Positions 1 through 6,875 of a stretch of 12,854 nt of DNA are shown one piece after another. Position 1 is the stretch's first letter; the number at the start of each line of letters is the position of its first letter. The DNA lies in contig UQNP01000041.1 in assembly GCA_900542385.1 (NCBI GenBank), forward strand, positions 1-12,854. The letters are read 5' to 3'. A program made the position numbers and the translations under genes. The notes below the pieces were generated by a model. It was given only the letters and a program-made list of their open reading frames with translations. It was not told the origin of the DNA and did no database searches. Source of the stretch: an uncultured Eubacterium sp. Lineage in GTDB: Bacteria > Bacillota > Clostridia > Peptostreptococcales > Anaerovoracaceae.

Positions 1-300
1 AAACTGACGGCATATGCCGCACGGTACAGCTTCATCCTTTTCCGCATATACTGCTATAGCAGAAAAATGTCTTTCGCCTTCAGAAACAGCTTTTGCAAAC
101 GCTGTCCTTTCAGCACATATTCCCGCTCCAAAAGATGAATTTTCTATATTCACACCTGTATATACCCTGCCTTCATCAGTCATCAGCGCCGCGCCGACTT
201 TAAAGTCGGAATAAGGAGCGTATGCATTTTTGCTTATTTCAGCAGCTTTTTTATAGAGCATTTTATATTTCTCAATATTTTCCCTGTCGCATATCTTCAT
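1..300 (-). CDS. cdd: Cytidine deaminase (3' end cut by window edge)
   Basis: Zinc-dependent hydrolytic deaminase converting cytidine and deoxycytidine to uridine and deoxyuridine in pyrimidine salvage (cytoplasmic; family function). The first 100 residues are visible and run open to base 1; the small tetrameric family is usually about 130 residues, so roughly 30 C-terminal residues lie outside. Seen: the substrate-loop signature YAPYSDFKVGAAL (about 27-39), the GVNIENSSFG segment (49-58), the catalytic CAE motif with zinc ligand C62 and proton-shuttling E64, and the second zinc pair PCGIC (C94, C97). The ATG at 298-300 is preceded by GAGG, which overlaps the TGA of ybeY; only 10 bases separate the genes, so they are very probably cotranscribed and translationally coupled. 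In Bacillus and clostridia cdd follows dgkA and precedes era; dgkA is missing here and era would lie beyond the edge. Confidence 0.95.
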   Translation of the reverse strand, partial: MKICDRENIEKYKMLYKKAAEISKNAYAPYSDFKVGAALMTDEGRVYTGVNIENSSFGAGICAERTAFAKAVSEGERHFSAIAVYAEKDEAVPCGICRQF

Positions 301-310
301 ATTTCCATCC

Positions 311-769
311 TCACTGTCTCGTAAGATCGAGCGCTGTCATGACTTTCTCTTCTTTTTCTCTCATCTGCTTTTTCTCTTCTTCCTCCATATGGTCATATCC
401 GAGGAGATGAAGAACGCTGTGCACAAATAAATATGTCAGTTCCCTCTTATTGGAATGACCGTATTCGAAGGCCTGGCTTTCTGCCCTTTCAGGGCATATC
501 ACCACATCTCCAAGCAATACCTCCCCTTCACCGGCGCATATATCTTCCTCATCTTCAAACATCGGAAACGACAGCACGTCGGTAACACTGTCTATCCCTC
601 TGTACTCGAGATTCAAAGCCTTTATTTCCTCAGGAGATACGAAACTTACGCTTATTTCTATATCTTCCGGATCGAGTCCTTCTTCTTCAAACACAGTTTC
701 AGCAGCCCTCGTAAAGACTTCTTCCACATTCTCATCTAAAACTTTTTCATCACTGCAAATTATTATCAT
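311..769 (-). CDS. ybeY: Endoribonuclease YbeY (rRNA maturation factor)
   Basis: Zinc-dependent single-strand endoribonuclease of the UPF0054 family, involved in 16S rRNA 3'-end maturation and late 30S quality control (family knowledge). The 152-residue length is typical. The diagnostic metal motif HxxxHxxxxxH is visible as HSVLHLLGYDH (H117, H121, H127), followed by an acidic/lysine-rich C-terminal helix. The conserved central segment VTDVLSFP lies at about 62-69 and LLGDVVICPE at 85-94. The ATG at 767-769 overlaps the phoH TGA in an ATGA arrangement, with AGGA about 6 bases upstream inside the end of phoH, so translation is coupled. Coupling of ybeY to phoH is conserved in many bacteria (ybeZ-ybeY in E. 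coli). In Bacillus and most clostridia the c-di-AMP phosphodiesterase gene pgpH separates the two; it is absent here. Confidence 0.97.
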   Translation of the reverse strand: MIIICSDEKVLDENVEEVFTRAAETVFEEEGLDPEDIEISVSFVSPEEIKALNLEYRGIDSVTDVLSFPMFEDEEDICAGEGEVLLGDVVICPERAESQAFEYGHSNKRELTYLFVHSVLHLLGYDHMEEEEKKQMREKEEKVMTALDLTRQ

Positions 770-1731
770 TTTTTTCCTGTTTCCGCTTTCTCAAATGCCT
801 TTACGATCTCTTTAACTATTTTATTCCTTACAACGTCGCGGTTTCCAAGCTTCACTACAGCTATTCCGTCTATGGAGCTGAGTATTCGCGAACATCTCTC
901 AAGTCCTGAAGTTTCTTTCTTTGGAAGGTCTATCTGTGTAACATCTCCTGTGAGCACCATTTTAGATCCCTCCCCCAGACGCGTAAGCGCCATCTTAAGC
1001 GTCGAAAGCGATGCATTCTGACTTTCATCTATTATCACCCGCGCTCTGTTGAGAGTCCTTCCCCTCATGTATGCAAGAGGCGCTATCTCTATCGTCCCCT
1101 TTTCCCTGAGCCTGTCAGCTTTTTCCGGTCCGTACATATCATACAGCGCATCGTAAAGAGGTCTCAGATACGGATCTACTTTCTGAGAAAAATCTCCAGG
1201 CAGGAAGCCCAGTCTCTCTTCACCGGCTTCTATCGCCGGTCTGCTCATTATTATACGGTCTATTTCTCCGTTTTTAAGTTCCTTGACTGCCTGGGCTACA
1301 GCAAGATACGTTTTTCCCGTTCCTGCCGGTCCTATACATATCGTTACCGTGTTTTCCCTCAAAGCTTTTACATAATTCCTCTGTCCGGCCGTTTTACACC
1401 GAATAGGAGCTCCCTTGTAGGTAACAGCGACAACACTGCTCATTGCACTGAATGTTTCATCCAGATTTCCCTCTTTAGCTTCATCTATCAGCCTGTACAC
1501 AGCATCTTCGTTCAGCGTTTCATCGTTATTGTAAAGTTTCTGCATCGAGATCACAACGGCTTTCGCCATCAATACTCCCTCTTCATCTTCACCTGCTATC
1601 TCTACTGCTGTATCACGCTGTCTTATGAAAACAGAAAAGGCCTTTTCCACTATCCTTACAAAATTGTCCTGGATACCGAAAACGGCCTGCTGCTGCTCCA
1701 TGCTTTCAAATTCAAGTTGTTCTGTCCTCAA
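766..1731 (-). CDS. phoH: PhoH family P-loop ATPase (YbeZ-like)
   Basis: Cytoplasmic nucleotide-binding protein of the PhoH/YbeZ family, thought to act in RNA metabolism with YbeY; the exact activity is not settled. Seen: 321 residues, usual for the Firmicute form; an N-terminal region of about 110 residues (probably the KH-like part of this family); Walker A GPAGTGKT (134-141); Walker B-type VIIDESQN (222-229); and the LTGDVTQIDLP segment (260-270) typical of superfamily-1-helicase-like PhoH cores. The start is TTG at 1729-1731. It is supported by AGAGAGG at 1740-1746, 8 bases upstream; the first ATG is 10 codons further in and has no better site. phoH is the first gene after the promoter at 1771-1799 and overlaps ybeY by 4 bases. 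A TTG start may limit its expression. Confidence 0.95.
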   Translation of the reverse strand: MRTEQLEFESMEQQQAVFGIQDNFVRIVEKAFSVFIRQRDTAVEIAGEDEEGVLMAKAVVISMQKLYNNDETLNEDAVYRLIDEAKEGNLDETFSAMSSVVAVTYKGAPIRCKTAGQRNYVKALRENTVTICIGPAGTGKTYLAVAQAVKELKNGEIDRIIMSRPAIEAGEERLGFLPGDFSQKVDPYLRPLYDALYDMYGPEKADRLREKGTIEIAPLAYMRGRTLNRARVIIDESQNASLSTLKMALTRLGEGSKMVLTGDVTQIDLPKKETSGLERCSRILSSIDGIAVVKLGNRDVVRNKIVKEIVKAFEKAETGKK

Positions 1732-1770
1732 CCGGTATTCCTCTCTTTCGTTCCTTTGAAATCCATAATC

Positions 1771-1799
1771 ATTATATTAAAAATAACGCATAATTTCAA
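1771..1799 (-). promoter_or_regulatory. Housekeeping promoter for phoH-ybeY-cdd
   Basis: On the - strand there is a -35 box TTGAAA (1794-1799), a 17-base spacer and a perfect -10 TATAAT (1771-1776), in the 97-base gap between yqfD and phoH. Predicted transcription start is near 1764, leaving a leader of about 33 bases that contains the AGAGAGG ribosome binding site. Five of six -35 positions and all six -10 positions match the vegetative sigma consensus, so this should be a strong constitutive promoter that frees phoH-ybeY-cdd from the upstream sporulation pair. Confidence 0.8.
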
Positions 1800-1829
1800 G
1801 CTCTGACACCGATTTGCCCTTTAGCTCAG

Positions 1830-3041
1830 CTATTTATTTTTCTCTTTTTTTAAATCCCGTTCTTCTCCGATATCTATAAGTGTCTCCGCAAATACAGAGG
1901 CTTTTATCAGACCAGCTGTCTCTCCGTATTCTATACTGCTTTCAAGTATACTCTCCCCTTCGTCCATATTATCCTTCTGATACTGTCTCAGGGATGCGTC
2001 CACAACTTTTTGTATATCATCACGAGACACTGTTTCTTCTTTCAGTTTCACTTCTCTAATTTTTACGATCTCTAAAGAAGCAGGAAACACTTTTGAAATG
2101 TTGAATATCTCTTTGCTCTCCGCTTCTGAAACTTCATATCCTCCTCTGCCTGAAACAGTATCTAAGCAAAGATCTCCCACCTTAAACTTTATACCGAAAA
2201 AATAATTTCCTGTATACTCACGCGCTCTTTTTTTCTTTTCAAAGTAATACGTAAAGTGTTCGGGAACGCGGGCCATTACCTTTCCCTCAGCATGACTGTA
2301 CATTACACCTTCTTCCTCTTTTCTGCTGTAGTTTGAAGTTTTATACTCAAATTTTCCGCTTATAAGAATATCTCCTTCATTGACATAATCACCTTTTTCG
2401 ACTTGTGCGTTGCCCGTAAGGGGAGTTATATTTTCAATGATCCCGGCCTTTGCAGCTACTATATTGCAGGGGGTTTCTTTCTCCTCTGTCCTTTCCTGTC
2501 TTTCATCTTTTTCCGCAGAATCAGTTTCAGATATCTTCACATTGATCAGCCTTCCTTCATCATATATGCTTGCCCAGGTTATATTTTCGTATTCCTTATG
2601 CAGCATTACTTCTGCTTCTTCATAATTTTCCGCTTTTCTTGCACCCTCGTATATACCCGCAGATCTCAATGTCTCTCTTATGTCCGCTTCACTTATCGAC
2701 TGACACCCGTCCACACGTATTTCCGCAATAAAAAGGCTCTGATAAAAAATCAAGGCACCCAGTAAAAAGGCGCCTGCTATAGTTATTACATTATATTTTA
2801 TTTTTTTGAAAAGCGGTAATATGCCCCCTTCCTTTATCACCGTAATTCTGTATTTACTGCCGGTGATATCCTTCAGTCTGTCACAGTCCTCTCTTTTCAG
2901 CTCCGCTGTATACTCAACCTCATTTCTGCACTTGAGATTTCTCAGCGTTATCCTGTGCTTTATGCACTTATTTATCACTACTAAAAGATTGATCCCCTCT
3001 ATCTTTATCTTCCTGTAATGCTTTAAAAAACCGAATTTCAT
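1830..3041 (-). CDS. yqfD: Sporulation protein YqfD
   Basis: Membrane protein of the YqfD family, a mother-cell sporulation protein (SigE regulon in Bacillus) of unknown biochemical role. Seen from the start chosen here: 403 residues, close to the usual 380-400; an N-terminal soluble domain (about 1-80) carrying the family pattern KIKIEG...INKCIKHRITLRNL; one transmembrane segment at about 84-105; then an extracytoplasmic part with a POTRA/FtsQ-like start (EIRVDG...SEADIRETL) and the family's barrel-like motif AKAGIIENITPLTG...VEKGDYVNEGDILISG (about 197-229). The ATG at 3039-3041 is preferred because GGTGA lies 5 bases upstream. An in-frame GTG at 3048-3050 has only AGGA 12 bases away. Either start overlaps the end of yqfC by over 70 bases. 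The gene ends in a lysine-rich tail with a TAG stop. Confidence 0.92.
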   Translation of the reverse strand: MKFGFLKHYRKIKIEGINLLVVINKCIKHRITLRNLKCRNEVEYTAELKREDCDRLKDITGSKYRITVIKEGGILPLFKKIKYNVITIAGAFLLGALIFYQSLFIAEIRVDGCQSISEADIRETLRSAGIYEGARKAENYEEAEVMLHKEYENITWASIYDEGRLINVKISETDSAEKDERQERTEEKETPCNIVAAKAGIIENITPLTGNAQVEKGDYVNEGDILISGKFEYKTSNYSRKEEEGVMYSHAEGKVMARVPEHFTYYFEKKKRAREYTGNYFFGIKFKVGDLCLDTVSGRGGYEVSEAESKEIFNISKVFPASLEIVKIREVKLKEETVSRDDIQKVVDASLRQYQKDNMDEGESILESSIEYGETAGLIKASVFAETLIDIGEERDLKKEKNK

Positions 3042-3261
3042 CAACTTCACCCGCTACAATCATCCTATCATCGTTCAAGCTTGTAACCACAAAATTTTTC
3101 CCGGCAAGCGAAGTGTATCCAAGGCCATTTAAAACAACTATCTCGCTGTCCGTCAGCGTCATCAGTTTCCTGACGTTATCCAGTACCGCAGTATGTTTTG
3201 TTACAAGTACCCTCGGCATATTAACAGCAAAATCAAAAAGCAGTTCATCTTTGACGCTCAT
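2968..3261 (-). CDS. yqfC: Sporulation protein YqfC
   Basis: Small sporulation protein of the YqfC family, nearly always encoded just before yqfD in spore formers; molecular role unknown. With the start chosen here it has 97 residues, against about 93 in Bacillus. Seen: the MPRV segment (15-18), a beta-rich middle with LTDSEIVVLNGLGYTSLAGKNF (about 36-57), and a final strand GEVDEIRFF (71-79). Homologues generally end near that point. Here about 18 extra, strongly hydrophilic residues follow, read from DNA that also encodes the yqfD N-terminus. The ATG at 3259-3261 was chosen over the in-frame ATG at 3277-3279 because GGAGGTG (3265-3271) sits just before it. The identification rests on family pattern plus position beside yqfD, and is good but not absolute. 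Confidence 0.87.
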   Translation of the reverse strand: MSVKDELLFDFAVNMPRVLVTKHTAVLDNVRKLMTLTDSEIVVLNGLGYTSLAGKNFVVTSLNDDRMIVAGEVDEIRFFKALQEDKDRGDQSFSSDK

Positions 3262-3264
3262 ATC

Positions 3265-3271
3265 CACCTCC
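3265..3271 (-). promoter_or_regulatory. Strong ribosome binding site deciding the yqfC start
   Basis: GGAGGTG on the - strand, ending three bases before the ATG at 3259-3261 (GGAGG itself is 5 bases away). It lies inside the N-terminal extension that would result from the upstream ATG at 3277-3279, so the shorter protein is the likely product. Confidence 0.8.
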
Positions 3272-3313
3272 GGCCGCATATTGCAGTTTTGCAGTTATCT
3301 GTCGATATGATAA

Positions 3314-3339
3314 ATTATATTCGGTTTTTATGAAAATAT
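3314..3339 (-). promoter_or_regulatory. Candidate SigE-like promoter for yqfC-yqfD
   Basis: On the - strand, ATATT (3335-3339), a 13-base spacer and AATATAAT (3314-3321) resemble the mother-cell SigE pattern (ATA-rich -35, -10 near CATACAnT, 13-14 base spacing). The same -10 region also reads TATAAT (3314-3319), with GTGATA (3337-3342, 4 of 6 for the vegetative -35) 17 bases away, so a housekeeping promoter is possible instead. The -35 lies inside the last codons of the preceding flavoprotein gene. The SigE reading is favoured by the genes downstream, not by the bases alone. Confidence 0.45.
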
Positions 3340-4884
3340 CACTTTTATCGTCTTTTCCGCAGTCTTTATACCATCTACCGCAGCAGAAACTATGCCTCCT
3401 GCATATCCCGCTCCTTCTCCCGAAGGAAACAATCCTCTTATGCAGCTCTGCCCGCTTTCATCTCTTTCTATTCTCACAGGGGAAGAACTTCGGCTTTCGA
3501 CCGCGGTCATTTTCGCATCTTCACGGTCAAATCCCTTTAGTTTTTTCCCAAGTACAGGCATGGCTTCAATGATCGCATCAGCCGCGAATACAGGCAGACT
3601 CTTTCTCACAGGATCCTCCTCGTTTCGCGCAAAATCTCCAAAACAGCTTTGAGGAAGGCTGCCGCCTCCCATAACATAGGCCAGTCTTTCATACTTTCTT
3701 TGGAAATCAAAACCTGCAAGCGGATGCTTTGACGGAAAATCATCGGTCCTCACATCTGCCAGAAGTCCGCTGTTGGCATATTTGCCGTTCCTTCCGCTCA
3801 TGCTCATTCCATTGGTAACCGCAGTGTTTTTTTCCGAGCTCGAATCTATCACTTCTCCTCCGGGACACATGCAGAACGTATATACGCCGCGTCCGCCGCT
3901 TGTCCTGCAGTTGAGCTTGTATTCAGCCGGCCCTATTATTTCCGCAGCTTTTTCGCTCCCATACTGGGCTATATTTATGATCTTCTGTGGATGCTGTATC
4001 CGCACTCCTATGGAAAAAGGCTTTTGGCTCATTTCAACACCGTTTTCAAACAGCATCTTCACCGTATCGTAAGCGCTGTGGCCTGTCGCTGCTATCACGC
4101 ACTCGCTGTCTATTTCATCCGAAAAGCTTCTGCCGCACGTTCCTTCTGTAAAAACTCCGATTATCTTCTCTTTTCCGGCCTCAGTTTTCTTTTTTATTTC
4201 CGAGACTTTCTCACAAAATCTCACTTCTCCTCCCAGGGATTCTATTTTCAGCCTTATATTCTTAACTATCTCTCTCAATCTGTCGGTCCCTATATGGGGT
4301 TTGTTTTTATAGGCTATGCTTTCATCGGCTCCTGCTTCTACAAATTCTTCCATGACTTTAGATATTCTTATATCTTTTATCCCCGTAGTAAGTTTCCCGT
4401 CTGAAAATGTTCCTGCACCGCCCTCTCCGAATTGTACGTTGGAATTCTCATCAAGGTTTCCGCACGACCAGAAATTCTCCACACTTTTTATCCTTCTGTC
4501 AACATCCTCTCCCCTTTCAATTACAACGGGTCTGAGGCCTGCCTCAGCAAGAATGAGCGCTGCAAACATTCCAGCAGGGCCAAATCCTATGATCACAGGT
4601 CTTCCATGCTTTTTCAATGTTTTTTCCACTGTGTCTTCCGGTATCTTGATTTCTTCGTATCTCTTACATTCCGCTTTAGCAAGATCAAGAGTTTCACTGC
4701 ATGAGAAATCAAGGGTATATACGAGCTTTATATCCGGCTTTCTTCGGGCATCCACAGATTCCTTCACGATCCGCACATCGCTTACATCAAGATTTTTCCT
4801 GCCGAGACTTTTGGCTATAGCGCCGGGCAGCGAATCCTTGCTTTCCTCTATATCTGTTTTTATCTGATTTATCCTGTATCTCAT
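3328..4884 (-). CDS. FAD-dependent dehydrogenase, COG2509 family
   Basis: Large predicted flavoprotein of the uncharacterised COG2509 family, common in Clostridia; substrate and physiological role are unknown. Seen: 518 residues; an N-terminal domain of about 90 residues that precedes the Rossmann fold in this family; the dinucleotide-binding IIGFGPAGMFAAL (98-110, GxGxxG at 100-105) with ERGEDVDRR after the second strand; the family signature FGEGGAGTFSDGKL (152-165); the cysteine motif YTFCMCPGG (345-353); and the C-terminal FAD-contacting segment GLFPSGEGAGYAGGI (484-498). No transmembrane segment, so probably cytoplasmic. Its ATG overlaps the TGA of the next flavoprotein gene by 4 bases (4881-4884), indicating translational coupling. 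No intrinsic terminator is visible after it, so some read-through into yqfC is possible. Confidence 0.9.
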   Translation of the reverse strand: MRYRINQIKTDIEESKDSLPGAIAKSLGRKNLDVSDVRIVKESVDARRKPDIKLVYTLDFSCSETLDLAKAECKRYEEIKIPEDTVEKTLKKHGRPVIIGFGPAGMFAALILAEAGLRPVVIERGEDVDRRIKSVENFWSCGNLDENSNVQFGEGGAGTFSDGKLTTGIKDIRISKVMEEFVEAGADESIAYKNKPHIGTDRLREIVKNIRLKIESLGGEVRFCEKVSEIKKKTEAGKEKIIGVFTEGTCGRSFSDEIDSECVIAATGHSAYDTVKMLFENGVEMSQKPFSIGVRIQHPQKIINIAQYGSEKAAEIIGPAEYKLNCRTSGGRGVYTFCMCPGGEVIDSSSEKNTAVTNGMSMSGRNGKYANSGLLADVRTDDFPSKHPLAGFDFQRKYERLAYVMGGGSLPQSCFGDFARNEEDPVRKSLPVFAADAIIEAMPVLGKKLKGFDREDAKMTAVESRSSSPVRIERDESGQSCIRGLFPSGEGAGYAGGIVSAAVDGIKTAEKTIKVIFS

Positions 4885-5957
4885 TTTATTTCACCATTTA
4901 TATGTGCCGCTGCTCTTATAGCAGTTTCCCAGGCATTCTGCAGATTAAATCCTCCACACTTTCCCTGTATGTCCAGCAGCTCTCCTGTAATGTAGAGATT
5001 AGGCGTTATTTTTGATTCCATAGTATCTGTATCGATTTCATACTGCGGTACGCCTCCTGCGGTGCACTGAGCATCCTTCCATCCCTTCACTCCTGTCACC
5101 TTTACTCTGTAGTCCTTTATCCTGCTTACCGGTACTTTTTCAGACAGCTTTCTGCACAGTATCCCAAACGAATCCTTTCTTTCCGCAATCATATCCTCTG
5201 TAAAATCAGGCGCCAGATCCATACTGATCTCATATTTCTTTACGGCGCTCCTTATATCTTCTCCATCATCAGCTTTTATAAAAAGCGTGAGGTTCATCAC
5301 GCATATGCCTGATATCCCTGTCCCTGTAAACTGTATTTCTCCGGTTTCCGCGTCCACCATCCTGCCGTTCTTATACAGGCTTATCCTTCCTTTTGCCCTT
5401 ATGCCTTTAAGCGCTTCGAGGCCTGCGCAGTCTATGCCCGTAAGTATCGGATATACTTTATTTACGCTGTGTCCCAGCGCTTTCGCAAATTTATATCCGT
5501 CTCCCGTCGTTCCGAAAAACGGCGCAGCTTTCCCGCCACACGATAATATCAGCACATCGGAGCAAATAATTTTTTCTCCGTTTGAGATCTTGAAAACATC
5601 ATCTGCTTTTTCAACTTTCTCAACACAGAATCCTGTGTACACATGCACTTGCCTTTTTCCTATGCCTCGTTCAAGAGCATAGGATACATCCGCCGCATGG
5701 TTTGAATACGGATAATATCTGCCCTCTTCATCTGCATACAGCTCAAGTCCGAGAGAGTTAAAAAAATCCACGGTGACATCCTTATTTCTACAGGCTTCAT
5801 TGGTGATATTGCATCGACCGCCTCCCGTAGCCATAAGCTTGCGACCAAGGATCTTGTTTTTTTCCACTATACATATTTTGAATCTTTCCGAAAGAGAAGC
5901 GGCAGCAGCCATGCCGGATGCTCCGCCTCCCAATATACAAATATCATACTTTTTCAT
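4881..5957 (-). CDS. NAD(P)/FAD-dependent oxidoreductase, HI0933/BaiN family
   Basis: Flavoprotein of the HI0933 (YhiN/BaiN/aminoacetone-oxidase-like) family. Members have been linked to bile-acid reduction and aminoacetone oxidation, but the substrate cannot be read from sequence. Seen from the chosen start: 358 residues; N-terminal FAD-binding CILGGGASGMAAA (7-19); GRKLMATGGGRCN (38-50), the strongest family signature; GGKAAPFFGTTGDGY in the middle; and the C-terminal ITGELLDIQGKCGGFNLQNAW (about 323-343). Relatives are usually about 390-420 residues; the shortfall appears to be in the inserted domain between the GTGISG segment and the PVSRIKDYRVKVTG segment. The ATG at 5955-5957 has GGAG 9 bases upstream; a TTG 18 bases earlier is in frame but its site is too close. 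The gene overlaps the upstream membrane-protein gene by 14 bases and the downstream flavoprotein gene by 4. Confidence 0.92.
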   Translation of the reverse strand: MKKYDICILGGGASGMAAAASLSERFKICIVEKNKILGRKLMATGGGRCNITNEACRNKDVTVDFFNSLGLELYADEEGRYYPYSNHAADVSYALERGIGKRQVHVYTGFCVEKVEKADDVFKISNGEKIICSDVLILSCGGKAAPFFGTTGDGYKFAKALGHSVNKVYPILTGIDCAGLEALKGIRAKGRISLYKNGRMVDAETGEIQFTGTGISGICVMNLTLFIKADDGEDIRSAVKKYEISMDLAPDFTEDMIAERKDSFGILCRKLSEKVPVSRIKDYRVKVTGVKGWKDAQCTAGGVPQYEIDTDTMESKITPNLYITGELLDIQGKCGGFNLQNAWETAIRAAAHINGEIK

Positions 5958-6639
5958 CAATGTCTGCTCCAACAACTCCAGGGGCTTCTGCCGCAGCGTT
6001 CATATCAGCCTCCTGCTTTGCTTTCAGCCTTTCCGCCACTTTTTCCGGAGTCTCTTCTTCCGGTGTTATTTTCACTGCGGTCCTTTTTCTCTTATATATC
6101 TTGACATAGGATTTCTTTTCATGAGGCATGTGGATGCCGAGCTCTATAATATTTATTCCCTGCACCACCATGAACATTCCGAGCAGTATTACTGTGCTGA
6201 GCCATGTAACGAGCGGATTTATAAATCCGAACAGTCCTACTATGACTGCCAGTATGCCGGTAGCGGTAGTTGTTCTGAAATTTGTCAGCTTCTTTTCTTT
6301 GTTTATATGCGTTGCAGCCTCTATACGCAGTATTCCTGACACAAGCACCCACATACCGAATACCATCGGTATGGAAGTGTCCGCAACCAGCTGATTGCAG
6401 AGGACAAGTATACCCAAAAGCAAAGTTATCAGCGCATCGGCCAGTATCCAGCCGTTATTATCTCCTCTGTTGTTCAAACCTCTTCCTAAAAGATAGGCCG
6501 AAGTATGTATCAGTCCGTTTATAACCATTACGAGCCCCACGATAAACGCCATCGCAAGGAAAGTCTGTCCTGAATTAACAAAACAGAATACACCGGTCAT
6601 AAACATCAATATGCCGCTTATTATCGTTAAAGTCCTCAT
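5944..6639 (-). CDS. DUF308 (HdeD-like) six-helix membrane protein
   Basis: Integral membrane protein resembling the HdeD/DUF308 family. E. coli HdeD is linked to acid resistance at high cell density, but most members have no known function. Seen: 231 residues; six hydrophobic helices at about 3-20, 24-47, 61-80, 87-109, 120-138 and 141-163, built from repeated short helix pairs with the GILxxxxGxxxFxNP-type pattern of the family (for example ILAVIVGLFGFINPL); then a charged cytoplasmic-looking tail of about 65 residues rich in K and E, longer than in E. coli HdeD. The ATG at 6637-6639 has AAAGGAG (6646-6652) 6 bases upstream; a TTG six codons earlier lies inside that site. It sits between the small membrane protein gene (33-base gap) and the first flavoprotein gene (14-base overlap), so it is probably in one transcript with both. 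Confidence 0.85.
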   Translation of the reverse strand: MRTLTIISGILMFMTGVFCFVNSGQTFLAMAFIVGLVMVINGLIHTSAYLLGRGLNNRGDNNGWILADALITLLLGILVLCNQLVADTSIPMVFGMWVLVSGILRIEAATHINKEKKLTNFRTTTATGILAVIVGLFGFINPLVTWLSTVILLGMFMVVQGINIIELGIHMPHEKKSYVKIYKRKRTAVKITPEEETPEKVAERLKAKQEADMNAAAEAPGVVGADIDEKV

Positions 6640-6672
6640 GTAAAACTCCTTTTGCAAAGTAAATCGTAAATG

Positions 6673-6846
6673 TTACCAGATATCGTCGAATTCTTCTTCC
6701 TGAAATCTATCAGTTTCTTCTTTTTCACTGATCTTTACCTGTTCTTTCTCACAGTCATCCGTACTTCCTATGACCTTAGCTATAAAAACAGCTGCGCCTA
6801 TTATCAATATAGTTTTCCTCAGATTGCTGTTAAGCTTTTCAAACAT
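6673..6846 (-). CDS. Small single-pass membrane protein with acidic tail, unknown
   Basis: I do not recognise this 57-residue product. Seen: a short basic N-terminus (KLNSNLRK), one hydrophobic helix at about 12-28 (ILIIGAAVFIAKVIG), then a tail dominated by Asp and Glu, ending FDDIW. The arrangement suggests an N-in, C-out anchor or a tail-exposed adaptor, but no function can be assigned. The ATG at 6844-6846 has AAAGG about 9 bases upstream; an in-frame GTG at 6853-6855 abuts that site and is unlikely. Reality as a gene is supported by the good promoter at 6876-6904, a proper ribosome binding site, and its place as first gene of the run leading to the DUF308 protein and two flavoproteins. 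Confidence 0.65.
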   Translation of the reverse strand: MFEKLNSNLRKTILIIGAAVFIAKVIGSTDDCEKEQVKISEKEETDRFQEEEFDDIW

Positions 6847-6875
6847 AAAACCCACCCTTTCTTTTTACAGCGTCC

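Noticed and set aside
1801..1832. Hairpin AGCT-GA...TC-AGAGCT just after yqfD, considered as a terminator.
   Set aside because: The stem needs a bulge and is not followed by a T run; the sequence goes straight into the phoH -35 box.
3026..3031. A run of six T (- strand) in the yqfC/yqfD overlap, considered as a frameshift site or an assembly indel.
   Set aside because: An added T would end yqfC at the expected place but would put stop codons before the yqfD N-terminus, which is conserved as it stands. A -1 slip from yqfD would only yield a truncated product.
3281..3294. Short direct repeat TTGCAG-TT-TTGCAG before yqfC.
   Set aside because: Only two 6-base copies, with no relation to the promoter spacing or to other sites in the window; chance is likely.
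4316..4867. A 183-codon open frame on the + strand, plus others of similar length opposite dnaE (for example 12108-12674 and 11010-11558).
   Set aside because: They lie wholly antisense to strongly conserved genes, have composition typical of reverse-complemented coding DNA, and lack convincing ribosome binding sites and family patterns.
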